From: Calycina herbarum
Taxonomy: Eukaryota > Ascomycota > Leotiomycetes > Helotiales > Pezizellaceae
Assembly (NCBI GenBank): GCA_001414485.1
Contig: LLEY01000019.1
Span: 496,001 to 560,000 of the forward strand
DNA length: 64,000 nucleotides
Direction: 5' to 3'
A model generated the notes under the pieces. The model had not been told where the DNA came from. It did no database searches and saw nothing but the letters and a program-made list of their open reading frames with translations. Below are positions 1 to 11,044 of this stretch, one piece after another (the first letter of the stretch is position 1; every line of letters starts with the position of its first letter). The position numbers were made by a program, and so were the translations under genes.

Positions 1-369
1 ATTATAAAAAACTAAGACCATTTAAAATTAAATAAGTTAGAAGACCTTTAAATTATAAATTAGTACTACTAAAGATAATAAACATCTACCTAGTATTCTA
101 TATATCCCTACTTAAACCAGTACTACTAGGAGCACTACTAGCCCTATTTATAGAAATTTAACTAGTTAATCTAAACGTTAAATATAAAGTCAAAGGAATT
201 CTTAACTATAAGATTATTAGAGGTAAGATTAAGTACTTAATTAAATAGTTAGATTACCTATACTTAGAAAACACTTAAGAGCTAAAAGGTAATCTTAACC
301 ATTGCTTAGAGGAACTTCGGAAGTTCTACTACTAAAACCTAGGGTTACCTATATCTTATAGTTAGAAGG

Positions 370-700
370 GAAAGCCTCGAAGAAAGCTGAATCAAGGGCC
401 GGCTTAGTAATAAAAGCAGAGTCGCTAGAAGAAGAGAGAGCCGCTAGACAGGCAACCTCTAATTCCCTCTCTTCTTTCTCTTTCTCTTTCTCTACTCTTT
501 CTTTTTCATTAGTTTTATCAAGTTCTTACAGGTTAGTAAGACTACGACAGAGCATCTCTTACTCCCGCTCTATAAGGAAGCGTTATTACTTTCGTAGGCG
601 AAGGATCTTCTATATAGCTTCTTCCTAAATCTTATAAGCTATCTCTTCCTCCTACTATAACCTCCGCTTCTAGATATTAATAGATTCCTACTCGAAAATT
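370..700 (-). pseudogene. Antisense Glu/Lys-rich ORF relic in G2 copy 1
   Basis: Between the end of pol and the polypurine tract, the strand opposite pol encodes a Glu/Lys/Arg-rich stretch followed by EVACLAALSSSSDSAF and then AFFEAFPSNY. The same product is encoded antisense in G2 copy 3 (61270-61610, + strand there), with EVACLAALPIPI and AFLKAFPLDY. Conservation of the peptide between two diverged copies suggests a former real ORF of unknown function. Stops interrupt it. The complete copy at 41.6-54.2 kb lacks it. Confidence 0.45.
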
Positions 701-1007
701 AAGAGTATTCGATTTTATAACTCAATATCGTAAGATTTGCTCTTCCTAGTATACTTAGAATACTTAGAACTACTAGAGACGCTAATACATCGATAACTGG
801 TTTTCGTATTTATATAACGAGTATAAGGAATTATTTTATATTCTAAACGTTCGATTCAAAGGGTGTTAAAGGTCTTATATTATTTAAGCTTGTCTTTTAG
901 GAGAGGTGTTAACAACATAATAGGAACTAGGGAGGCTACTAGCCTCTTAACGATATTTCTTAGGCTATACTTAAGTGTAGGGATACGCTAGTCTAAGAAG
1001 GGGATAG

Positions 1008-1471
1008 TGTTATAAATTATAGTATACGTAGTAAGTAGTCTAGACGGCGTTCTAATAGGATAAGGTATAATATCTAAGAAAGGAAAGTAATATAGGAGGA
1101 AATCAGTAATATAAAAGGATATTAGGAATTTTAGGATCTTACTATTATAGTAATGTTAGAAGTTATATAGGGTTATATAACGTGATCGCCTATATTGTTC
1201 TAATCGCCTTAATCGCGAGCAACGCGAGCGATATAAGCAATATAAGCGACATACTTAGGAAACGAAGGTTCTATATAAGACTAGCATATCTACTATTAGA
1301 TAGGAGCTTCGTACTTAACTTTAGTTATTAATCTTATTATCTTATTTAACATCTTTAATATAAGTAACGAGTTTACTTCTAAGTGAACAACCCGGCGCGT
1401 TTATACTTCTTACTATATACCAACCTTCGAGACTTAGTTATCTTTATTTAGTTCGTTTAAGTTTCGTTACA
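1008..1471 (+). repeat. 3' LTR of G2 copy 1
   Basis: 464 bp, starting TGTTATAAATT and ending TTTCGTTACA. Its second half (from about 1255) matches the LTRs at 41639-42101 and 53756-54218 and, inverted, 60513-60959. The first (U3) half resembles only the 60.5-kb copy. The following 5 bp, TCTAG (1472-1476), should be the target duplication, but its partner is outside the window. Confidence 0.85.
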
Positions 1472-2549
1472 TCTAGCTTTATAAAGATACGAGCCTTGCC
1501 TAGACGAGTAAGAGTTTCGTCGATTAATAGAAGAGGATACTAGTTCTTATAAGTTAGGTTATTCAGCTTATAGTAATTAATATAGAACTATAGAGAGCTG
1601 TTAGACTTCTTAACAAAGAGAATCGGGGCTATAAAAGGGGCTTGGCTAGCCTTAATAAAACCTTTATAAAGGTTCTTAACAAGGTATTGTTTTACAGCCT
1701 AGAGCTCGTCCGTTAACTGGTGGCGGAGGAGGCTATAGGATAAGTCGTCTACGTTCCCGTCTATAAGTTCGATCTTATAGTCGTACGGCCGACGAGGGGG
1801 AAGAGTATTAGACGTAGCTTTAGAGAAAACGTTTACGAGATCCTAGTAGGCTCTAGGGAGGCTTTCTTAGACCTGTAAGTCGTCTTTTTAATCCGTAAGC
1901 TTTTTTTCTATTAAGTAATCGATCTTATAAAGAGAGGTACTAAAGGCCGTAGCTTCAGTGTCTTATAGGTTATAGCGATATATAACAGCACCGATAACAG
2001 CGATGTCTACCGGTAGCAGGTCGAGGCGTATATGTTTTAGGCGCGCTATAGAGGCTTTATAGATATCTAAACCTGTAAGAGCGCGGTTTATATTTCGTAA
2101 GTTGTTTTAGCGGTCCTAGTACTCGTTATAACGTACGGCCAGGGGTGTAGTAGACGGGCGCGCTAGGATCCGAGAGACTGACAGCTCGTCGATAAGGCTT
2201 ATAGATAGTTACAGGTCTTCCTAGTATTTGTGTACGACCTGTTCTTCTAGGGCCTGATCGCGGCGATCCGCGTCAGCTTAGTAATCTAGGTTTAAGGGCC
2301 GAGTCTATAGGATCCTAGGATCTAGGAGGCGTAGCTAGACAAGGTTAGGAGAAGGAGGGAGATCTGCGGGCTATATAAGTCGTCGCTAGCAGGGGTTGAG
2401 TTATACGTTAAGCTGGTTAAACTATATACGTCTAAGAATAAGGTCCTAATAGCCAGTATTAAGGAGGACTATAGAGACGTTGTACTGTTTACAGCCGTCT
2501 ATATATAAGTGAAGAATAATATAGTAGTCTGCGGACTGTCGACTCTGTC
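1472..2549 (-). pseudogene. pol fragment with reverse transcriptase, family A copy 1
   Basis: Continuation of the family A polyprotein beyond the chromovirus insertion. On the minus strand, 1700-1490 reads as the Gypsy reverse-transcriptase block with FVKKS, SLRFYINYYKLN-like and YPLLLIDET-like segments. It corresponds to 58360-58530 of the plus-strand copy. It ends abruptly at the LTR of G2 copy 1 in the middle of the reverse-transcriptase domain. In-frame TAA/TAG codons are frequent. Confidence 0.75.
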
Positions 2550-2790
2550 TGTTAGGACTTGTAGTAAATACTAATGAATTAAACTATAGAGGTGTCTATG
2601 TATAAGAAGATTCGATTGTCCTTTCCAAGCTAGAGTCCTTGCTAACTTATATACTTAGTTAACTTATTCTAGAGGGTTCTGCTAAGGGTACTCTCGAAGG
2701 TTCTGTTACGTCTATGCGTTGCTAAGCGAGGTCACGTGAATGCGTCGCTGGAGTACTCTAAGACTTATTCCACGGGTGTAACCCTTGACA
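2550..2790 (-). repeat. 3' LTR of the chromovirus
   Basis: 241 bp, the same length as the 5' LTR (7781-8021). Preceded by the target copy CTGTC (2545-2549). Where the two LTRs differ, the 5' LTR mostly keeps the C or CA state and this copy shows T or TA. Confidence 0.93.
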
Positions 2791-2819
2791 TTACCCCTCT
2801 TCCTGCTCTTGAAGGTAGG

Positions 2820-5800
2820 TGTCTAGGGCTACTATGTCCTCTAACTTAGTAGCAGGTTCCTATGTTAGGTTTATATATCCTGTCTATTTAACCTTATACT
2901 TGAGTCGAGTATAAGAGCCTTTCCCTAGGAGCTTCTTTTGTCGTTGACCTAGTATTCTTTTAACTTGCTATTCTGTAGTATCGTCTACTAATATTATAGG
3001 TGGTTGATCATCGTCTGTAATTTGACTAGGCAGCGGGTCTATAGCTGCTAGCTTTAATAAGTCTATATTGAAGACATTGTAGATACTAGGCGGGGTGTCT
3101 AGCCTATATATAGACGGGCTAATAACCTCGATAACTGTGAACTTAGTAGATCGAGCGTCTAGTTTCTTACTAGCCTTGTCTATCTGTATATTCTATAAGC
3201 TTAAGTAAACCTTGTCTCTAACCTTATATATAGGAGCGGTTTTCTGTAAACGATTTACTTAAGTCTCCTAGTCTTGTTATGCCCTTACTATTGATGATTA
3301 TGCCTATTCTATAATAGCCTTAATCTTTACTACTATTGCTTCACCCTTTTGAATTGGTGTTTTTGTGTTTATAGGTGCTACGACGTCTGTTAAGGGGTCG
3401 ATAGTCTGTAACGGATAGCTGTGGCTGAGTTAGAAGGGGCTTATACCTGTTAATGTTGAATCTCGTCTATTAAAAGCTAGCTGTACTACTAGTAGCCAGT
3501 CGGCCTAGTTATCCTAAGCTATATTAATCTACTGCTGTAGAAGCGTCTCGACTTCAGTATTTGCTTGTTCTGTTAACCTGTTAGTTTGTAGATAGAAGGC
3601 TATAAAGATCCGTCGTTTAATCTGTAAGAAGTTATAAAGCGTCTTCTATACTTGTCTAATGAATTGCGGGCCCCTATCAGATACTATTGCTCTTAGTAGT
3701 CTATGTAAGCTGTAGTGTATAGTAATAAATAAGCGAGCAAATTCCTCTGATAATATAGTCGAGTTATAAGCTATAAGGAGCACCCCTTTGCCTAAACGGT
3801 TCGTGAATACTACTATTATATCAGAGCCTTTACTTATAGGTAGTGGTCTAATAAAGTCGACAGAGATCTTCTGCTATTGCTACTTAGGAATTAGTAACGG
3901 ACAAAGCAGGCCTTGTTTACGGTCCCTCTAGACCTTGGTACGTCTACAAACTCTATAGTTATAGACAAACTACTTAACTATAGTCTGTAGGTTTAGCTAG
4001 AAGAACTCCCTTAAGACTATTATAATTGTCCCGTTCTTGCTAGGATAGCCTATAAGTGTAGAATTATAGAGTTCCTATATAATTGCAGTCTATAGCAGCT
4101 TATAGTCGGGGACCTATAGTCTGCCCCTAAACCGTAAATCACCGTTCTTATTAACTAAGTAGTTAGAGACGGAGACTTTAACTAGAGAAGCGAGGTCTGC
4201 TAGAAACACCCTATCTCCTTAGTAGACAGTGTTTATAAGACGCCTAAAGTCCTTGTCCTATACCTTTCCCTCTTCCTAGAGGTTCTGTAGTTGGTCTATA
4301 AACGCTTGCTACGTCGCTACGTCGCTTACTTGATTCCTCCTATTTACTAACACTAGTGCTAGCTATATAGTATTTCCTTAAATCATTCTATCTGGAATTA
4401 GTTGTACTATCTTATAATTAAGGCGTTTATCTCCCTCCTTTAGAAGGTCCTAGTCCCTCCTTATTAGTATATCTAGCAGTCCTCCCTCTTTACTTAGGTA
4501 GTATTAGATAATTAGGTTAAACTTACTAAGTATTAACTGCTACTATATTTGTCTTTCAGATAGTTTATAGACTGTTATAAAGTACTTAAGATTCTTATGA
4601 TCTATAAGTACTATAAACTACCTAACACTTTTTAACTCTGCTTCCTATTCCTTAAGACACCGAATAATAGCTAACAACTCTTTATTATATATTAGGTAAT
4701 TGTATTCAGTAGGTGCGTGTTTCTTTAAGAAGAAGGCTACGGGCCGTAAGACGCTATTCTTTACTTAAGAGAGCACGCCTTCTAAGCAATATCTAGAGGA
4801 GTCTGTCTCTAGGACCGTCTCGTGATCTAGGTTAAACTGAGCCAGTACTAGGGCCTCTATAAAGGCCTGCTTTAACTGTTCGAAGGCTCTATTCGCTTCG
4901 TCTGTCTATTAGAAGGATATATCCTTTTTAACAAGTCTATAAAGAGGAGCTATAATCTGTGAAAAGTCCTTAATAAACCGTCGATAGAAATTTGCAAATC
5001 CTAGGAAGCTAAGAACGCCTTTTGCCGTTGTTAGTGCTTTCTAATCTATAATAGCCTATATTTTAGCTAGGTCTATCTATAAACCTTTCTCTACTTCTAT
5101 AATAAACCTAAGGTACTTTGTAGACTATACTTTAAATTCGTACTTATTAATATTAAGCTATAGCCTAGCATCTTAAAGCCTTTATATTACTTTATAGACA
5201 TGCTTGCGGTACTGGTTACAGGTGCTGTCTATAAAGACTAAGACATCGTCGATATATACTAAGACAAAGTCGTCTAAGAACTCTTAAAGCGTATAATTAA
5301 TATACTACTGGAAAGTGCTAGGAGCATTTATAAGCCTAAAAGGGGTAATAAGCTATTTAAAAAGCCTAAAGCGTGTCTGGAAAGCCGTTTTCTACTCGTC
5401 TCCCTCCTTAATCTATATCTTATAAAAGGTAGTAATAATATCTATTTTTATAAACTACTTAGCTTTCCTAATCTAGTTAAGTGTCTCTTAGATTAAAGGC
5501 AAAGGGTAGCGGTCCTTATAGGTTAACTTATTTAGTACTCAGTAGTTGTAATAGAACTGTAGACCCCCTTCTAGCTTCTATACGAAAAGTACTAGCGTAG
5601 CTACTAGAGAGTTGCTTACTCGAATAAATTCCTTATCTAGTAACTCTGTTAGGGTTTTATAGAGCACTAATAGCTTGTCTCGTAATATGTTATAGAGTAG
5701 CCCTTAGAAGACTATTTCTTCTAATCCGTTTTCGGTTTATAAGAGCTCGATACTGTAATTAATTCCTTTACAATATACTAGTAACTTATTTGCTTCCTTT

Positions 5801-7544
5801 CTATCGAATACTAGATAGAATTCTAGGCTAATCCAGCTAGGTAGCTTCGTCCGTAGGTCTATATACTTCTTTTCTGCTAAGGCTTTTGTAATATCTATAA
5901 GGCTTGCTATAAAGACCTATAGCTTCTGTTTTCGATCTATAAGAAAGTGGAAGACGGCTACGCTTACTTACTTATAGGAGTAAGACCTTTCTAGCTTGTT
6001 ATAAACTTCTAACCTAGAGTCTTAGAAGAGCAAGCATCCCTTAGTAGTGTTAAGTAAAGCTCGCTCTCTTCTTAACTAAGATTTTCCTAGAATCATTTCA
6101 TAGCCCTCGATCTTAGAGACTATGTAAGTATAAACCCGTTTCTACTAGTAGCCTCTAATGTCTATACTAAAAGATACTACTTAGGATACAGCATCCTCTA
6201 ATACTCCTTCTACTAACTATAAATGCCTTAGTATAATTTATATACAAGAGAGCTAATAGCGACGAATAAAACAGTCTAAAACAATTCTATAGACTAAACA
6301 CCCTAAATCTACTAAGGCTTATAAAGTAGCTACCCTATTTACTAAAGCCGATATAAGAAGAGGTTTTTCGTCTATATATTCCTACTTAAAATGTCTCTAA
6401 GTGTCTATTACTAACAACTCTCTTCGTCGCCCCTGCCTACGCTTTCTAACAGGAGCTACTAGTTTTCCGAATCCGAGGAGACATCACCGTCTTCTTCTTC
6501 TAATTCTGGCGCTACTTCCTTAACCTCTGCCTTCTGTTTATAGACTGAATCCGCTGTTATAGGTCGCCTTAGTAGTCTATATAGACATTCTTAAACAAAA
6601 TAACTAGTAGCTCTATAGCGAAGACAGCGACCTGTACGAGCACGGTTGCTTCGTTCTTCCTAGGACACCTATTTAGCACGCTTAGTACTAGTTGTTAAGA
6701 CTTTAGCAGGTGCTAGTTCCTAATCTATGCCCTCTACAGATGCTTTATAGGTGACTTTCGGTCTGTTAGCGATATTACTACTCGTTACCTACTATGTAGT
6801 ATCCGTCGAGCGTTTCTAAGAGGTCCGTGGTATTTCTAGGAGAGTCTAGGCTCTGGATCTTAATATTTAAGCTTTATAAGCCCTTAAGCAGTCGTCCGTT
6901 TCTTTAATAATAGAGTAGTAAGACTCGAAGTTAGGTTAAGAAGGAACTGTGATCATTGCCTTAACTAACTCGTTACTAAGGATTCGGTTAAGAGACACCT
7001 TTTTTACGTCGTCTAGCTAAGATCCTCCTTTAGACTCTATAAGCAGGGCTTGCTATTCCGTAAAGACCTCTAGGAATAGTCTTAAGCCCTAACAGAAGGA
7101 TTCTAGCTTTCGTTACGCTCTTTCCTTAGCCTACAGGTCTCTAAATACAAACTCTACTCGACCTAAGAAATCACTACTATTAGCTAGCTCTAGCTTGCCC
7201 TGTTCCCGTACCCATGCTTCTATTCTATAGAGCGCCTTACCCTATAAGGATCCGTTAAGTGCCTAAAACTTAACGTATTTAGTATATTCGTAGTAGTCGA
7301 CTTCGATTTTAGCTCGTGCTTATTATAACCAAGCTTCTAGCTTATCCAAGTCTCCGTAGAATTCCAGTAGCAGAGAAAGAGATTTCCTAGGTTTATTATC
7401 GTTATAGATCATCTATAAGCGAGCTTCCTCATCCTTCTTTTGCTTATTTATAATCCGTAGACGATCGTCCTCTTAGGCAGATGTTAACTGATTCCGCTGC
7501 TCTTAAACATACTATAAGAACCAGGCAGGTAGCTAATTCGGCAT
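2820..7544 (-). pseudogene. gag-pol of the chromovirus, many stops
   Basis: Gag starts at the ATG at 7542-7544. The first residues read MPN-stop-LPAWFL-stop-YV-stop-EQRNQLTSA-stop-EDD, and each stop is TAA or TAG where Gln fits the protein. This is the CpA-to-TpA signature of RIP on the coding strand. Reverse transcriptase keeps the YIDD box (about 5265-5245, preceded by EFLDDFVL). Integrase follows toward 3200, and the C-terminus resembles a chromodomain (aromatic-poor because of mutation, with EPATKLED and ALDTYL retained). No intact ORF remains, so autonomous movement is excluded. Confidence 0.85.
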
Positions 7545-7577
7545 ACCGCCTTCTTATAGTTCTCCCATTATCCGTGA

Positions 7578-7763
7578 GTTCTGTAAATGCCGTAAAATAG
7601 CCTATAAGTTCTAGTATTACCGTAAAGGCTCTTAAGTTCCAGTGTTGCTAAAATGGCCCGATATGTTCCAGTGTTGCCGTAAAGGCCCGTTATGTTCTAG
7701 TATTGCTAAAATGGCCTAATATGTTCTAGTATTGCTATAAAGGCCCGTTGTTCTAGTGTTAGT
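7578..7763 (-). repeat. Tandem repeats (~29-31 bp) in the chromovirus 5' leader
   Basis: About six and a half imperfect copies of a ~29-31-bp unit that, on the plus strand, begins GTTCTAGTATTGC and continues with AAAGGCCCGTTAT or AAATGGCC. They lie between the 5' LTR and the gag start, in the untranslated leader. Confidence 0.75.
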
Positions 7764-7780
7764 TTAAGAATCGAATCTAA

Positions 7781-8021
7781 TGTTAGGACTTATAGCAAAT
7801 ACTAATGAATTAAACTATAGAGGTGTCTATATATAAGAAGATTCGATTGTCCTTTCCAAGCTAGAGTCCTTGCCAACTTATATACTCAGTTAACTCATTC
7901 TAGAGGGTTCTGCCAAGGGTACTCTCGAAGGTTCTGTTACGTCCATGCGTTGCCAAGCGAGGTTACGTGAATGCGTCGCTGGAGTACTCCAAGACTTATT
8001 CCACGGGTGTAACCCTTGACA
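7781..8021 (-). repeat. 5' LTR of the chromovirus
   Basis: 241 bp, beginning TGTCAAGGGT in element orientation. Followed on the plus strand by target copy CTGTC (8022-8026). Confidence 0.93.
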
Positions 8022-8026
8022 CTGTC

Positions 8027-9262
8027 CGTTAAAGCCGCGAACTATAATAGGAGTAGGAAGAGTATAAATAGTTAAAAGGAAGAAGCGAGCCAGCCCCTAA
8101 GCGAACTTTATACTAATAAGTACAAAGCCGTTTACTCCAGTATTAGCTAGAGCAGAGGTTTTAAATCCGTATCTATTATAGACTAAGTTATAAGAGACTA
8201 TAAACTGTTTTCCTCTAAGTAGCTGACTTAGATCGATAGCTAACTAGCTAGGACCTCGGTAAAGCAAGCCTAGAAGGGAGACTTTCCCTAGACTTGGTCG
8301 TTTTCCAACTGTTCTAAGTCAGACGTAGGCTCCACAAGCTTATTAACGTCTGTAATAGGCTTAGAGTTCTTAGGGCATTCGCGAGCATAGTGCCCAGTCC
8401 TCTTACACTTGAAGCAGGCGTCGTCCGGTTCCTTATAGGCAGGCGTTAGTTCACGTGATAGTCTGTAAAGGCAGGGAGCCAGGGCAGGGGAGGTTATACA
8501 GAACGTAGTTTAAGTAGTAGTGAAAGTTCCAGCTAGGCAGGAGGTAGTAGTAGCAGTTACAGGCTAGGGGATGAGACAAGCGGTCCGTAAGTTGCTTCTA
8601 CAGAGCTAAAGTCTTCGTAAGTTCTTATTAACAAGTCGACACTTGTTTACTAGGGCCGTACTTAAGAGCAGGACGTCTAAGAATAGTAAGACGGACTGTT
8701 ATAGAGGTAGCGTAAGCTTGTTATATAAGTCGGGCTATAAGTCGTCTGTCGGGATCCGTCTAGTGCTCGTAAGGTGTAAGAAGCGAGTATAGAAGGTTAC
8801 GAAAGTCTCGTCATCTCTTATAACAAGCCAGCGAAATTCGATACAGACGTCCTACGCTTCGAACAGGTTCTCTAAGATATCTATAAGGTATACGATCATT
8901 TCTTTTACAAACTGAAATAGCTTAGGTCCCTTCCGGTAACAGGGCGCGAGATACTTCTAAGCAATATCAGCTATATAGTTAAAAACATAAGCCATCTTTG
9001 CTTCCTCTAGCTTAAACATAGAGGCGTTAATAAGGAACTTGTCCTTAATCTAGATCTTCTAGTTATCGAAGGTTAGAGACGAGCCATTCGTTAGGGGCTT
9101 AGTATCCTTAAGCTTAACCGTAAACGACCTATGTTATCCAGTTTCAGACAGGGTATTCCCTCACGAAGGGGTACGGACGTCGTCCAGTTATTCTCGCAGT
9201 AGGCGGACCTGTTCCAGGGCTATAGCGAGCTGTTAAGCGTCCGTAGGCTGGTCAGCAGACAT
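8027..9262 (-). pseudogene. gag and start of pol, family A copy 1 (broken)
   Basis: Gag-like polyprotein of a Gypsy retrotransposon, starting at the ATG at 9260-9262 (MSADQPTDA). The ninth residue is followed by a TAA where the family should have Gln; further TAA/TAG codons follow. Near 8380-8420 a complete CCHC zinc knuckle is kept (CFKCKRTGHYAREC), which in the 55.7-kb copy has lost its His. The reading continues after the chromovirus insert at 2549-1472 into reverse transcriptase. RIP has disabled it, but less severely than the other copies. Confidence 0.8.
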
Positions 9263-9810
9263 CGTTGTAGACGACTCAGTTGTAAGGACAGAGGGTATAG
9301 GTGGAAGAGCCCCAAGCTCTTATGCGCGGTGGTGGGCGCGGGTACGCGGGGCTGTATAAGGCGCCGGTAGCATCTACGGGCAGTCTATACAGACCGTAGG
9401 TGTCGTATTAGAATCGCAACAGATATTCTAATCCTTCCTAGGAGCAGTAGTAAATAGAGAGAAGAAGGGAGCTTTAGATAATGTAATAAACCTAATCTGC
9501 TAGCCCTCTAGTAGTTATCCTTACCTATAGTATATATAGGTATAGCAGATAATCAGAGAAGTAAGAGGTAGTTCAATTAAAGATCTAAAGCTACAGAAGA
9601 GAAGAGAAGGAAAGAGGAGACTTCTAGAGGTCCTATAATATAGAGATAGCTAAGGAATCGATAAGTTATAGGAATGTCGATCCGTTTATAGAAATGGTTC
9701 CTGGCCTAGGTAGGAATGGTTCTAGGCCAGGCCAGGAATGGCAGGCTTTGCGGACGCCGGCGAGCAGCCGTACGCGAGTCACGTGCTCGGCGGTGGCCAG
9801 GTCTGTAACA

Positions 9811-10985
9811 TTAATAACACAGCTTCTAGGCTATATAGGACTAGCCTAGCCCTTTTAAAACTCGCACAGATGTTATCCTTTATAAATGCTTTATAAAAAG
9901 CTGCTTTAAACACGAGAAGAAAGGTTTCTTTAGTAATATAATTAATATAATTCCGTACTAAGCCTAATATCTTAGCTCTATACACTCGCTTTAATAGCGA
10001 GAAGCAGACTATATTAAGCAGCTATAGTAGGTGCGATAAGTATAGAGGTATATAGAGGGTAATAATGTTTAAGTCTTTATAGAGTTACTAGAATTTAAGC
10101 AAGTTATAGCTTTTATAACTATTAATAATTAATAAACGATATCCTCCTATACTTTATACCTTTATATACTTGTTAAAATACTTTAACTATATAACTCTAA
10201 GCTTATTATTTATCTAGCCGTTGTTGCTAACCTTAATTACCTAATCGTATAGTATATATATATCTTAGTACTAGGTAGAAATAAGTACTTTGCCTATAAA
10301 TATAATAAATAGCGGGATTATCTATCCTATTACGTTAACTCTCTAAATAACTATAACCTACTCGCGATTGCCTAGCTAAACTTGCTTTCGCTTCCTACGC
10401 GTTTCTAAGCTTATAATAATAAGTTAGGATGAAATAACTCCTATTATAAAGCCACTTTCGTTAAAGTTATAAATATCCTTATCTTAAATACTATATTTCT
10501 CTTTAATAGACTGTATAAGCGTAAACTATAGGCTAATAACTCGCGGATCCTTAGTTAAAGCTCGCTAACGATTATATAAACGACTCTATTAAGTTTTAAG
10601 CTTAAGTATACGTTTTATAAAGTTATCTAGCTAGTTCCTATCTATAGGCTTTCTATCGCGCTCTCTTAGCAGATTATTAGCTATATCTTATAACATATCT
10701 CTTATAAGCGAAAACCCTCGCGAATCCAACTCTAATATATATCTAACTATTGCCTCCTCCTCTAGCTTTATAAGCTTTTTCGAATTAGGCTGGTAATCGC
10801 GTTATAAGGGCTTTCTAGCGCGTCGATCAGAGAGAGTCTTTTAAGGAACATAGTAAATCTTTATAGTACTTCGTTTAGTTAATAACACGTTGTTTTCGAG
10901 TTCTTAGGTTACTAAAATGATATTAGCTTCTTAAGAAGGTAATTGAACGTTATAGTGTTAAGCTATTATAATTTAAAGGTAGTAC
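9811..10985 (-). pseudogene. Pogo/Fot-like DDE transposase, 3' end cut by family A LTR
   Basis: Minus-strand transposase of the Pogo (Tc1/mariner superfamily) group. Near 10760-10690 the translation recalls the CENP-B-type helix-turn-helix (a decayed form of LTKxEEExIVRYILELDSRGF). Near 10130-9990 it gives RLLI, then LYIPLYLSHLLQLLNI, matching the family's LLIVDGHGSH...LPPHSSHxLQPLDV. The end (NICASFKRARLVLYSLEAVL) matches NIRAGFRGAGLVPxDPEAVL. It is truncated at 9810 by the family A LTR. Asp, His and Pro residues of the catalytic core are largely replaced as RIP would do. The upstream end of the element lies near 11040. Confidence 0.75.
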
Positions 10986-10989
10986 ATAG

Positions 10990-11044
10990 TACGCGACGAG
11001 GAAAGTAGGCAACCCGCTTATGTAGGCGACTCGCTTGTGAAACA
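10990..11044. repeat. Probable terminal/subterminal repeats of the Pogo-like element
   Basis: Two direct repeats of a GTAGGC(A/G)AC(C)CGCTT-like motif (about 11006-11037) sit just outside the transposase start, where such elements carry subterminal repeats. The other end is not in the window, so the terminal inverted repeat cannot be confirmed. Confidence 0.35.

Larger units (their letters stand above)
1..1471 (+). mobile_element. Ty3/Gypsy element, family G2 copy 1, 3' part only
   Basis: This is the 3' end of a Gypsy retrotransposon that starts left of the window. Positions 1-330 match the end of pol in the complete copy (52955-53260) and, inverted, 61640-61905; they encode the end of integrase, where families have HPVFHVSLLEP and this copy a decayed version. 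A purine-rich tract (991-1007) precedes a 464-bp LTR (1008-1471). The LTR ends in CGTTACA and abuts family A reverse-transcriptase sequence, so this copy inserted into family A. CpA/TpG scarcity and many stops show RIP; nothing is intact. Confidence 0.85.
2550..8021 (-). mobile_element. Complete LTR retrotransposon (chromovirus), RIP-damaged
   Basis: A complete 5472-bp Ty3/Gypsy element read on the minus strand. Two 241-bp LTRs (2550-2790 and 7781-8021) begin TGTCAAGGGT and end TCCTAACA in element orientation. The target is duplicated as CTGTC at 2545-2549 and 8022-8026. A polypurine tract borders the 3' LTR (2791-2815). The order is gag (from 7544), protease, reverse transcriptase (YIDDVLVF near 5245-5265), RNase H, integrase, and a chromodomain-like tail (about 2990-2830: GYINLT, then EPATKLEDIVALDTYL). 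It inserted into family A. The LTRs differ at several sites, mostly C/T and G/A, as RIP would cause. Confidence 0.93.
1472..9810 (-). mobile_element. Ty3/Gypsy element, family A copy 1, nested-broken
   Basis: A minus-strand Gypsy element. Its 5' LTR begins at 9810 (TGTTACAGACCTGG) and gag begins at 9262. The element runs 9810-8027, is interrupted by the chromovirus at 2550-8021, resumes at 2549 and reads into reverse transcriptase until G2 copy 1 cuts it at 1472. Removing the insert restores perfect colinearity with the other copy (around 57450-57480). Reverse transcriptase lies at about 1490-1700. The rest of pol and the 3' LTR are left of the window. The LTR length cannot be fixed because no second LTR is visible. 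It inserted into a Pogo-like transposase gene. Confidence 0.85.
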
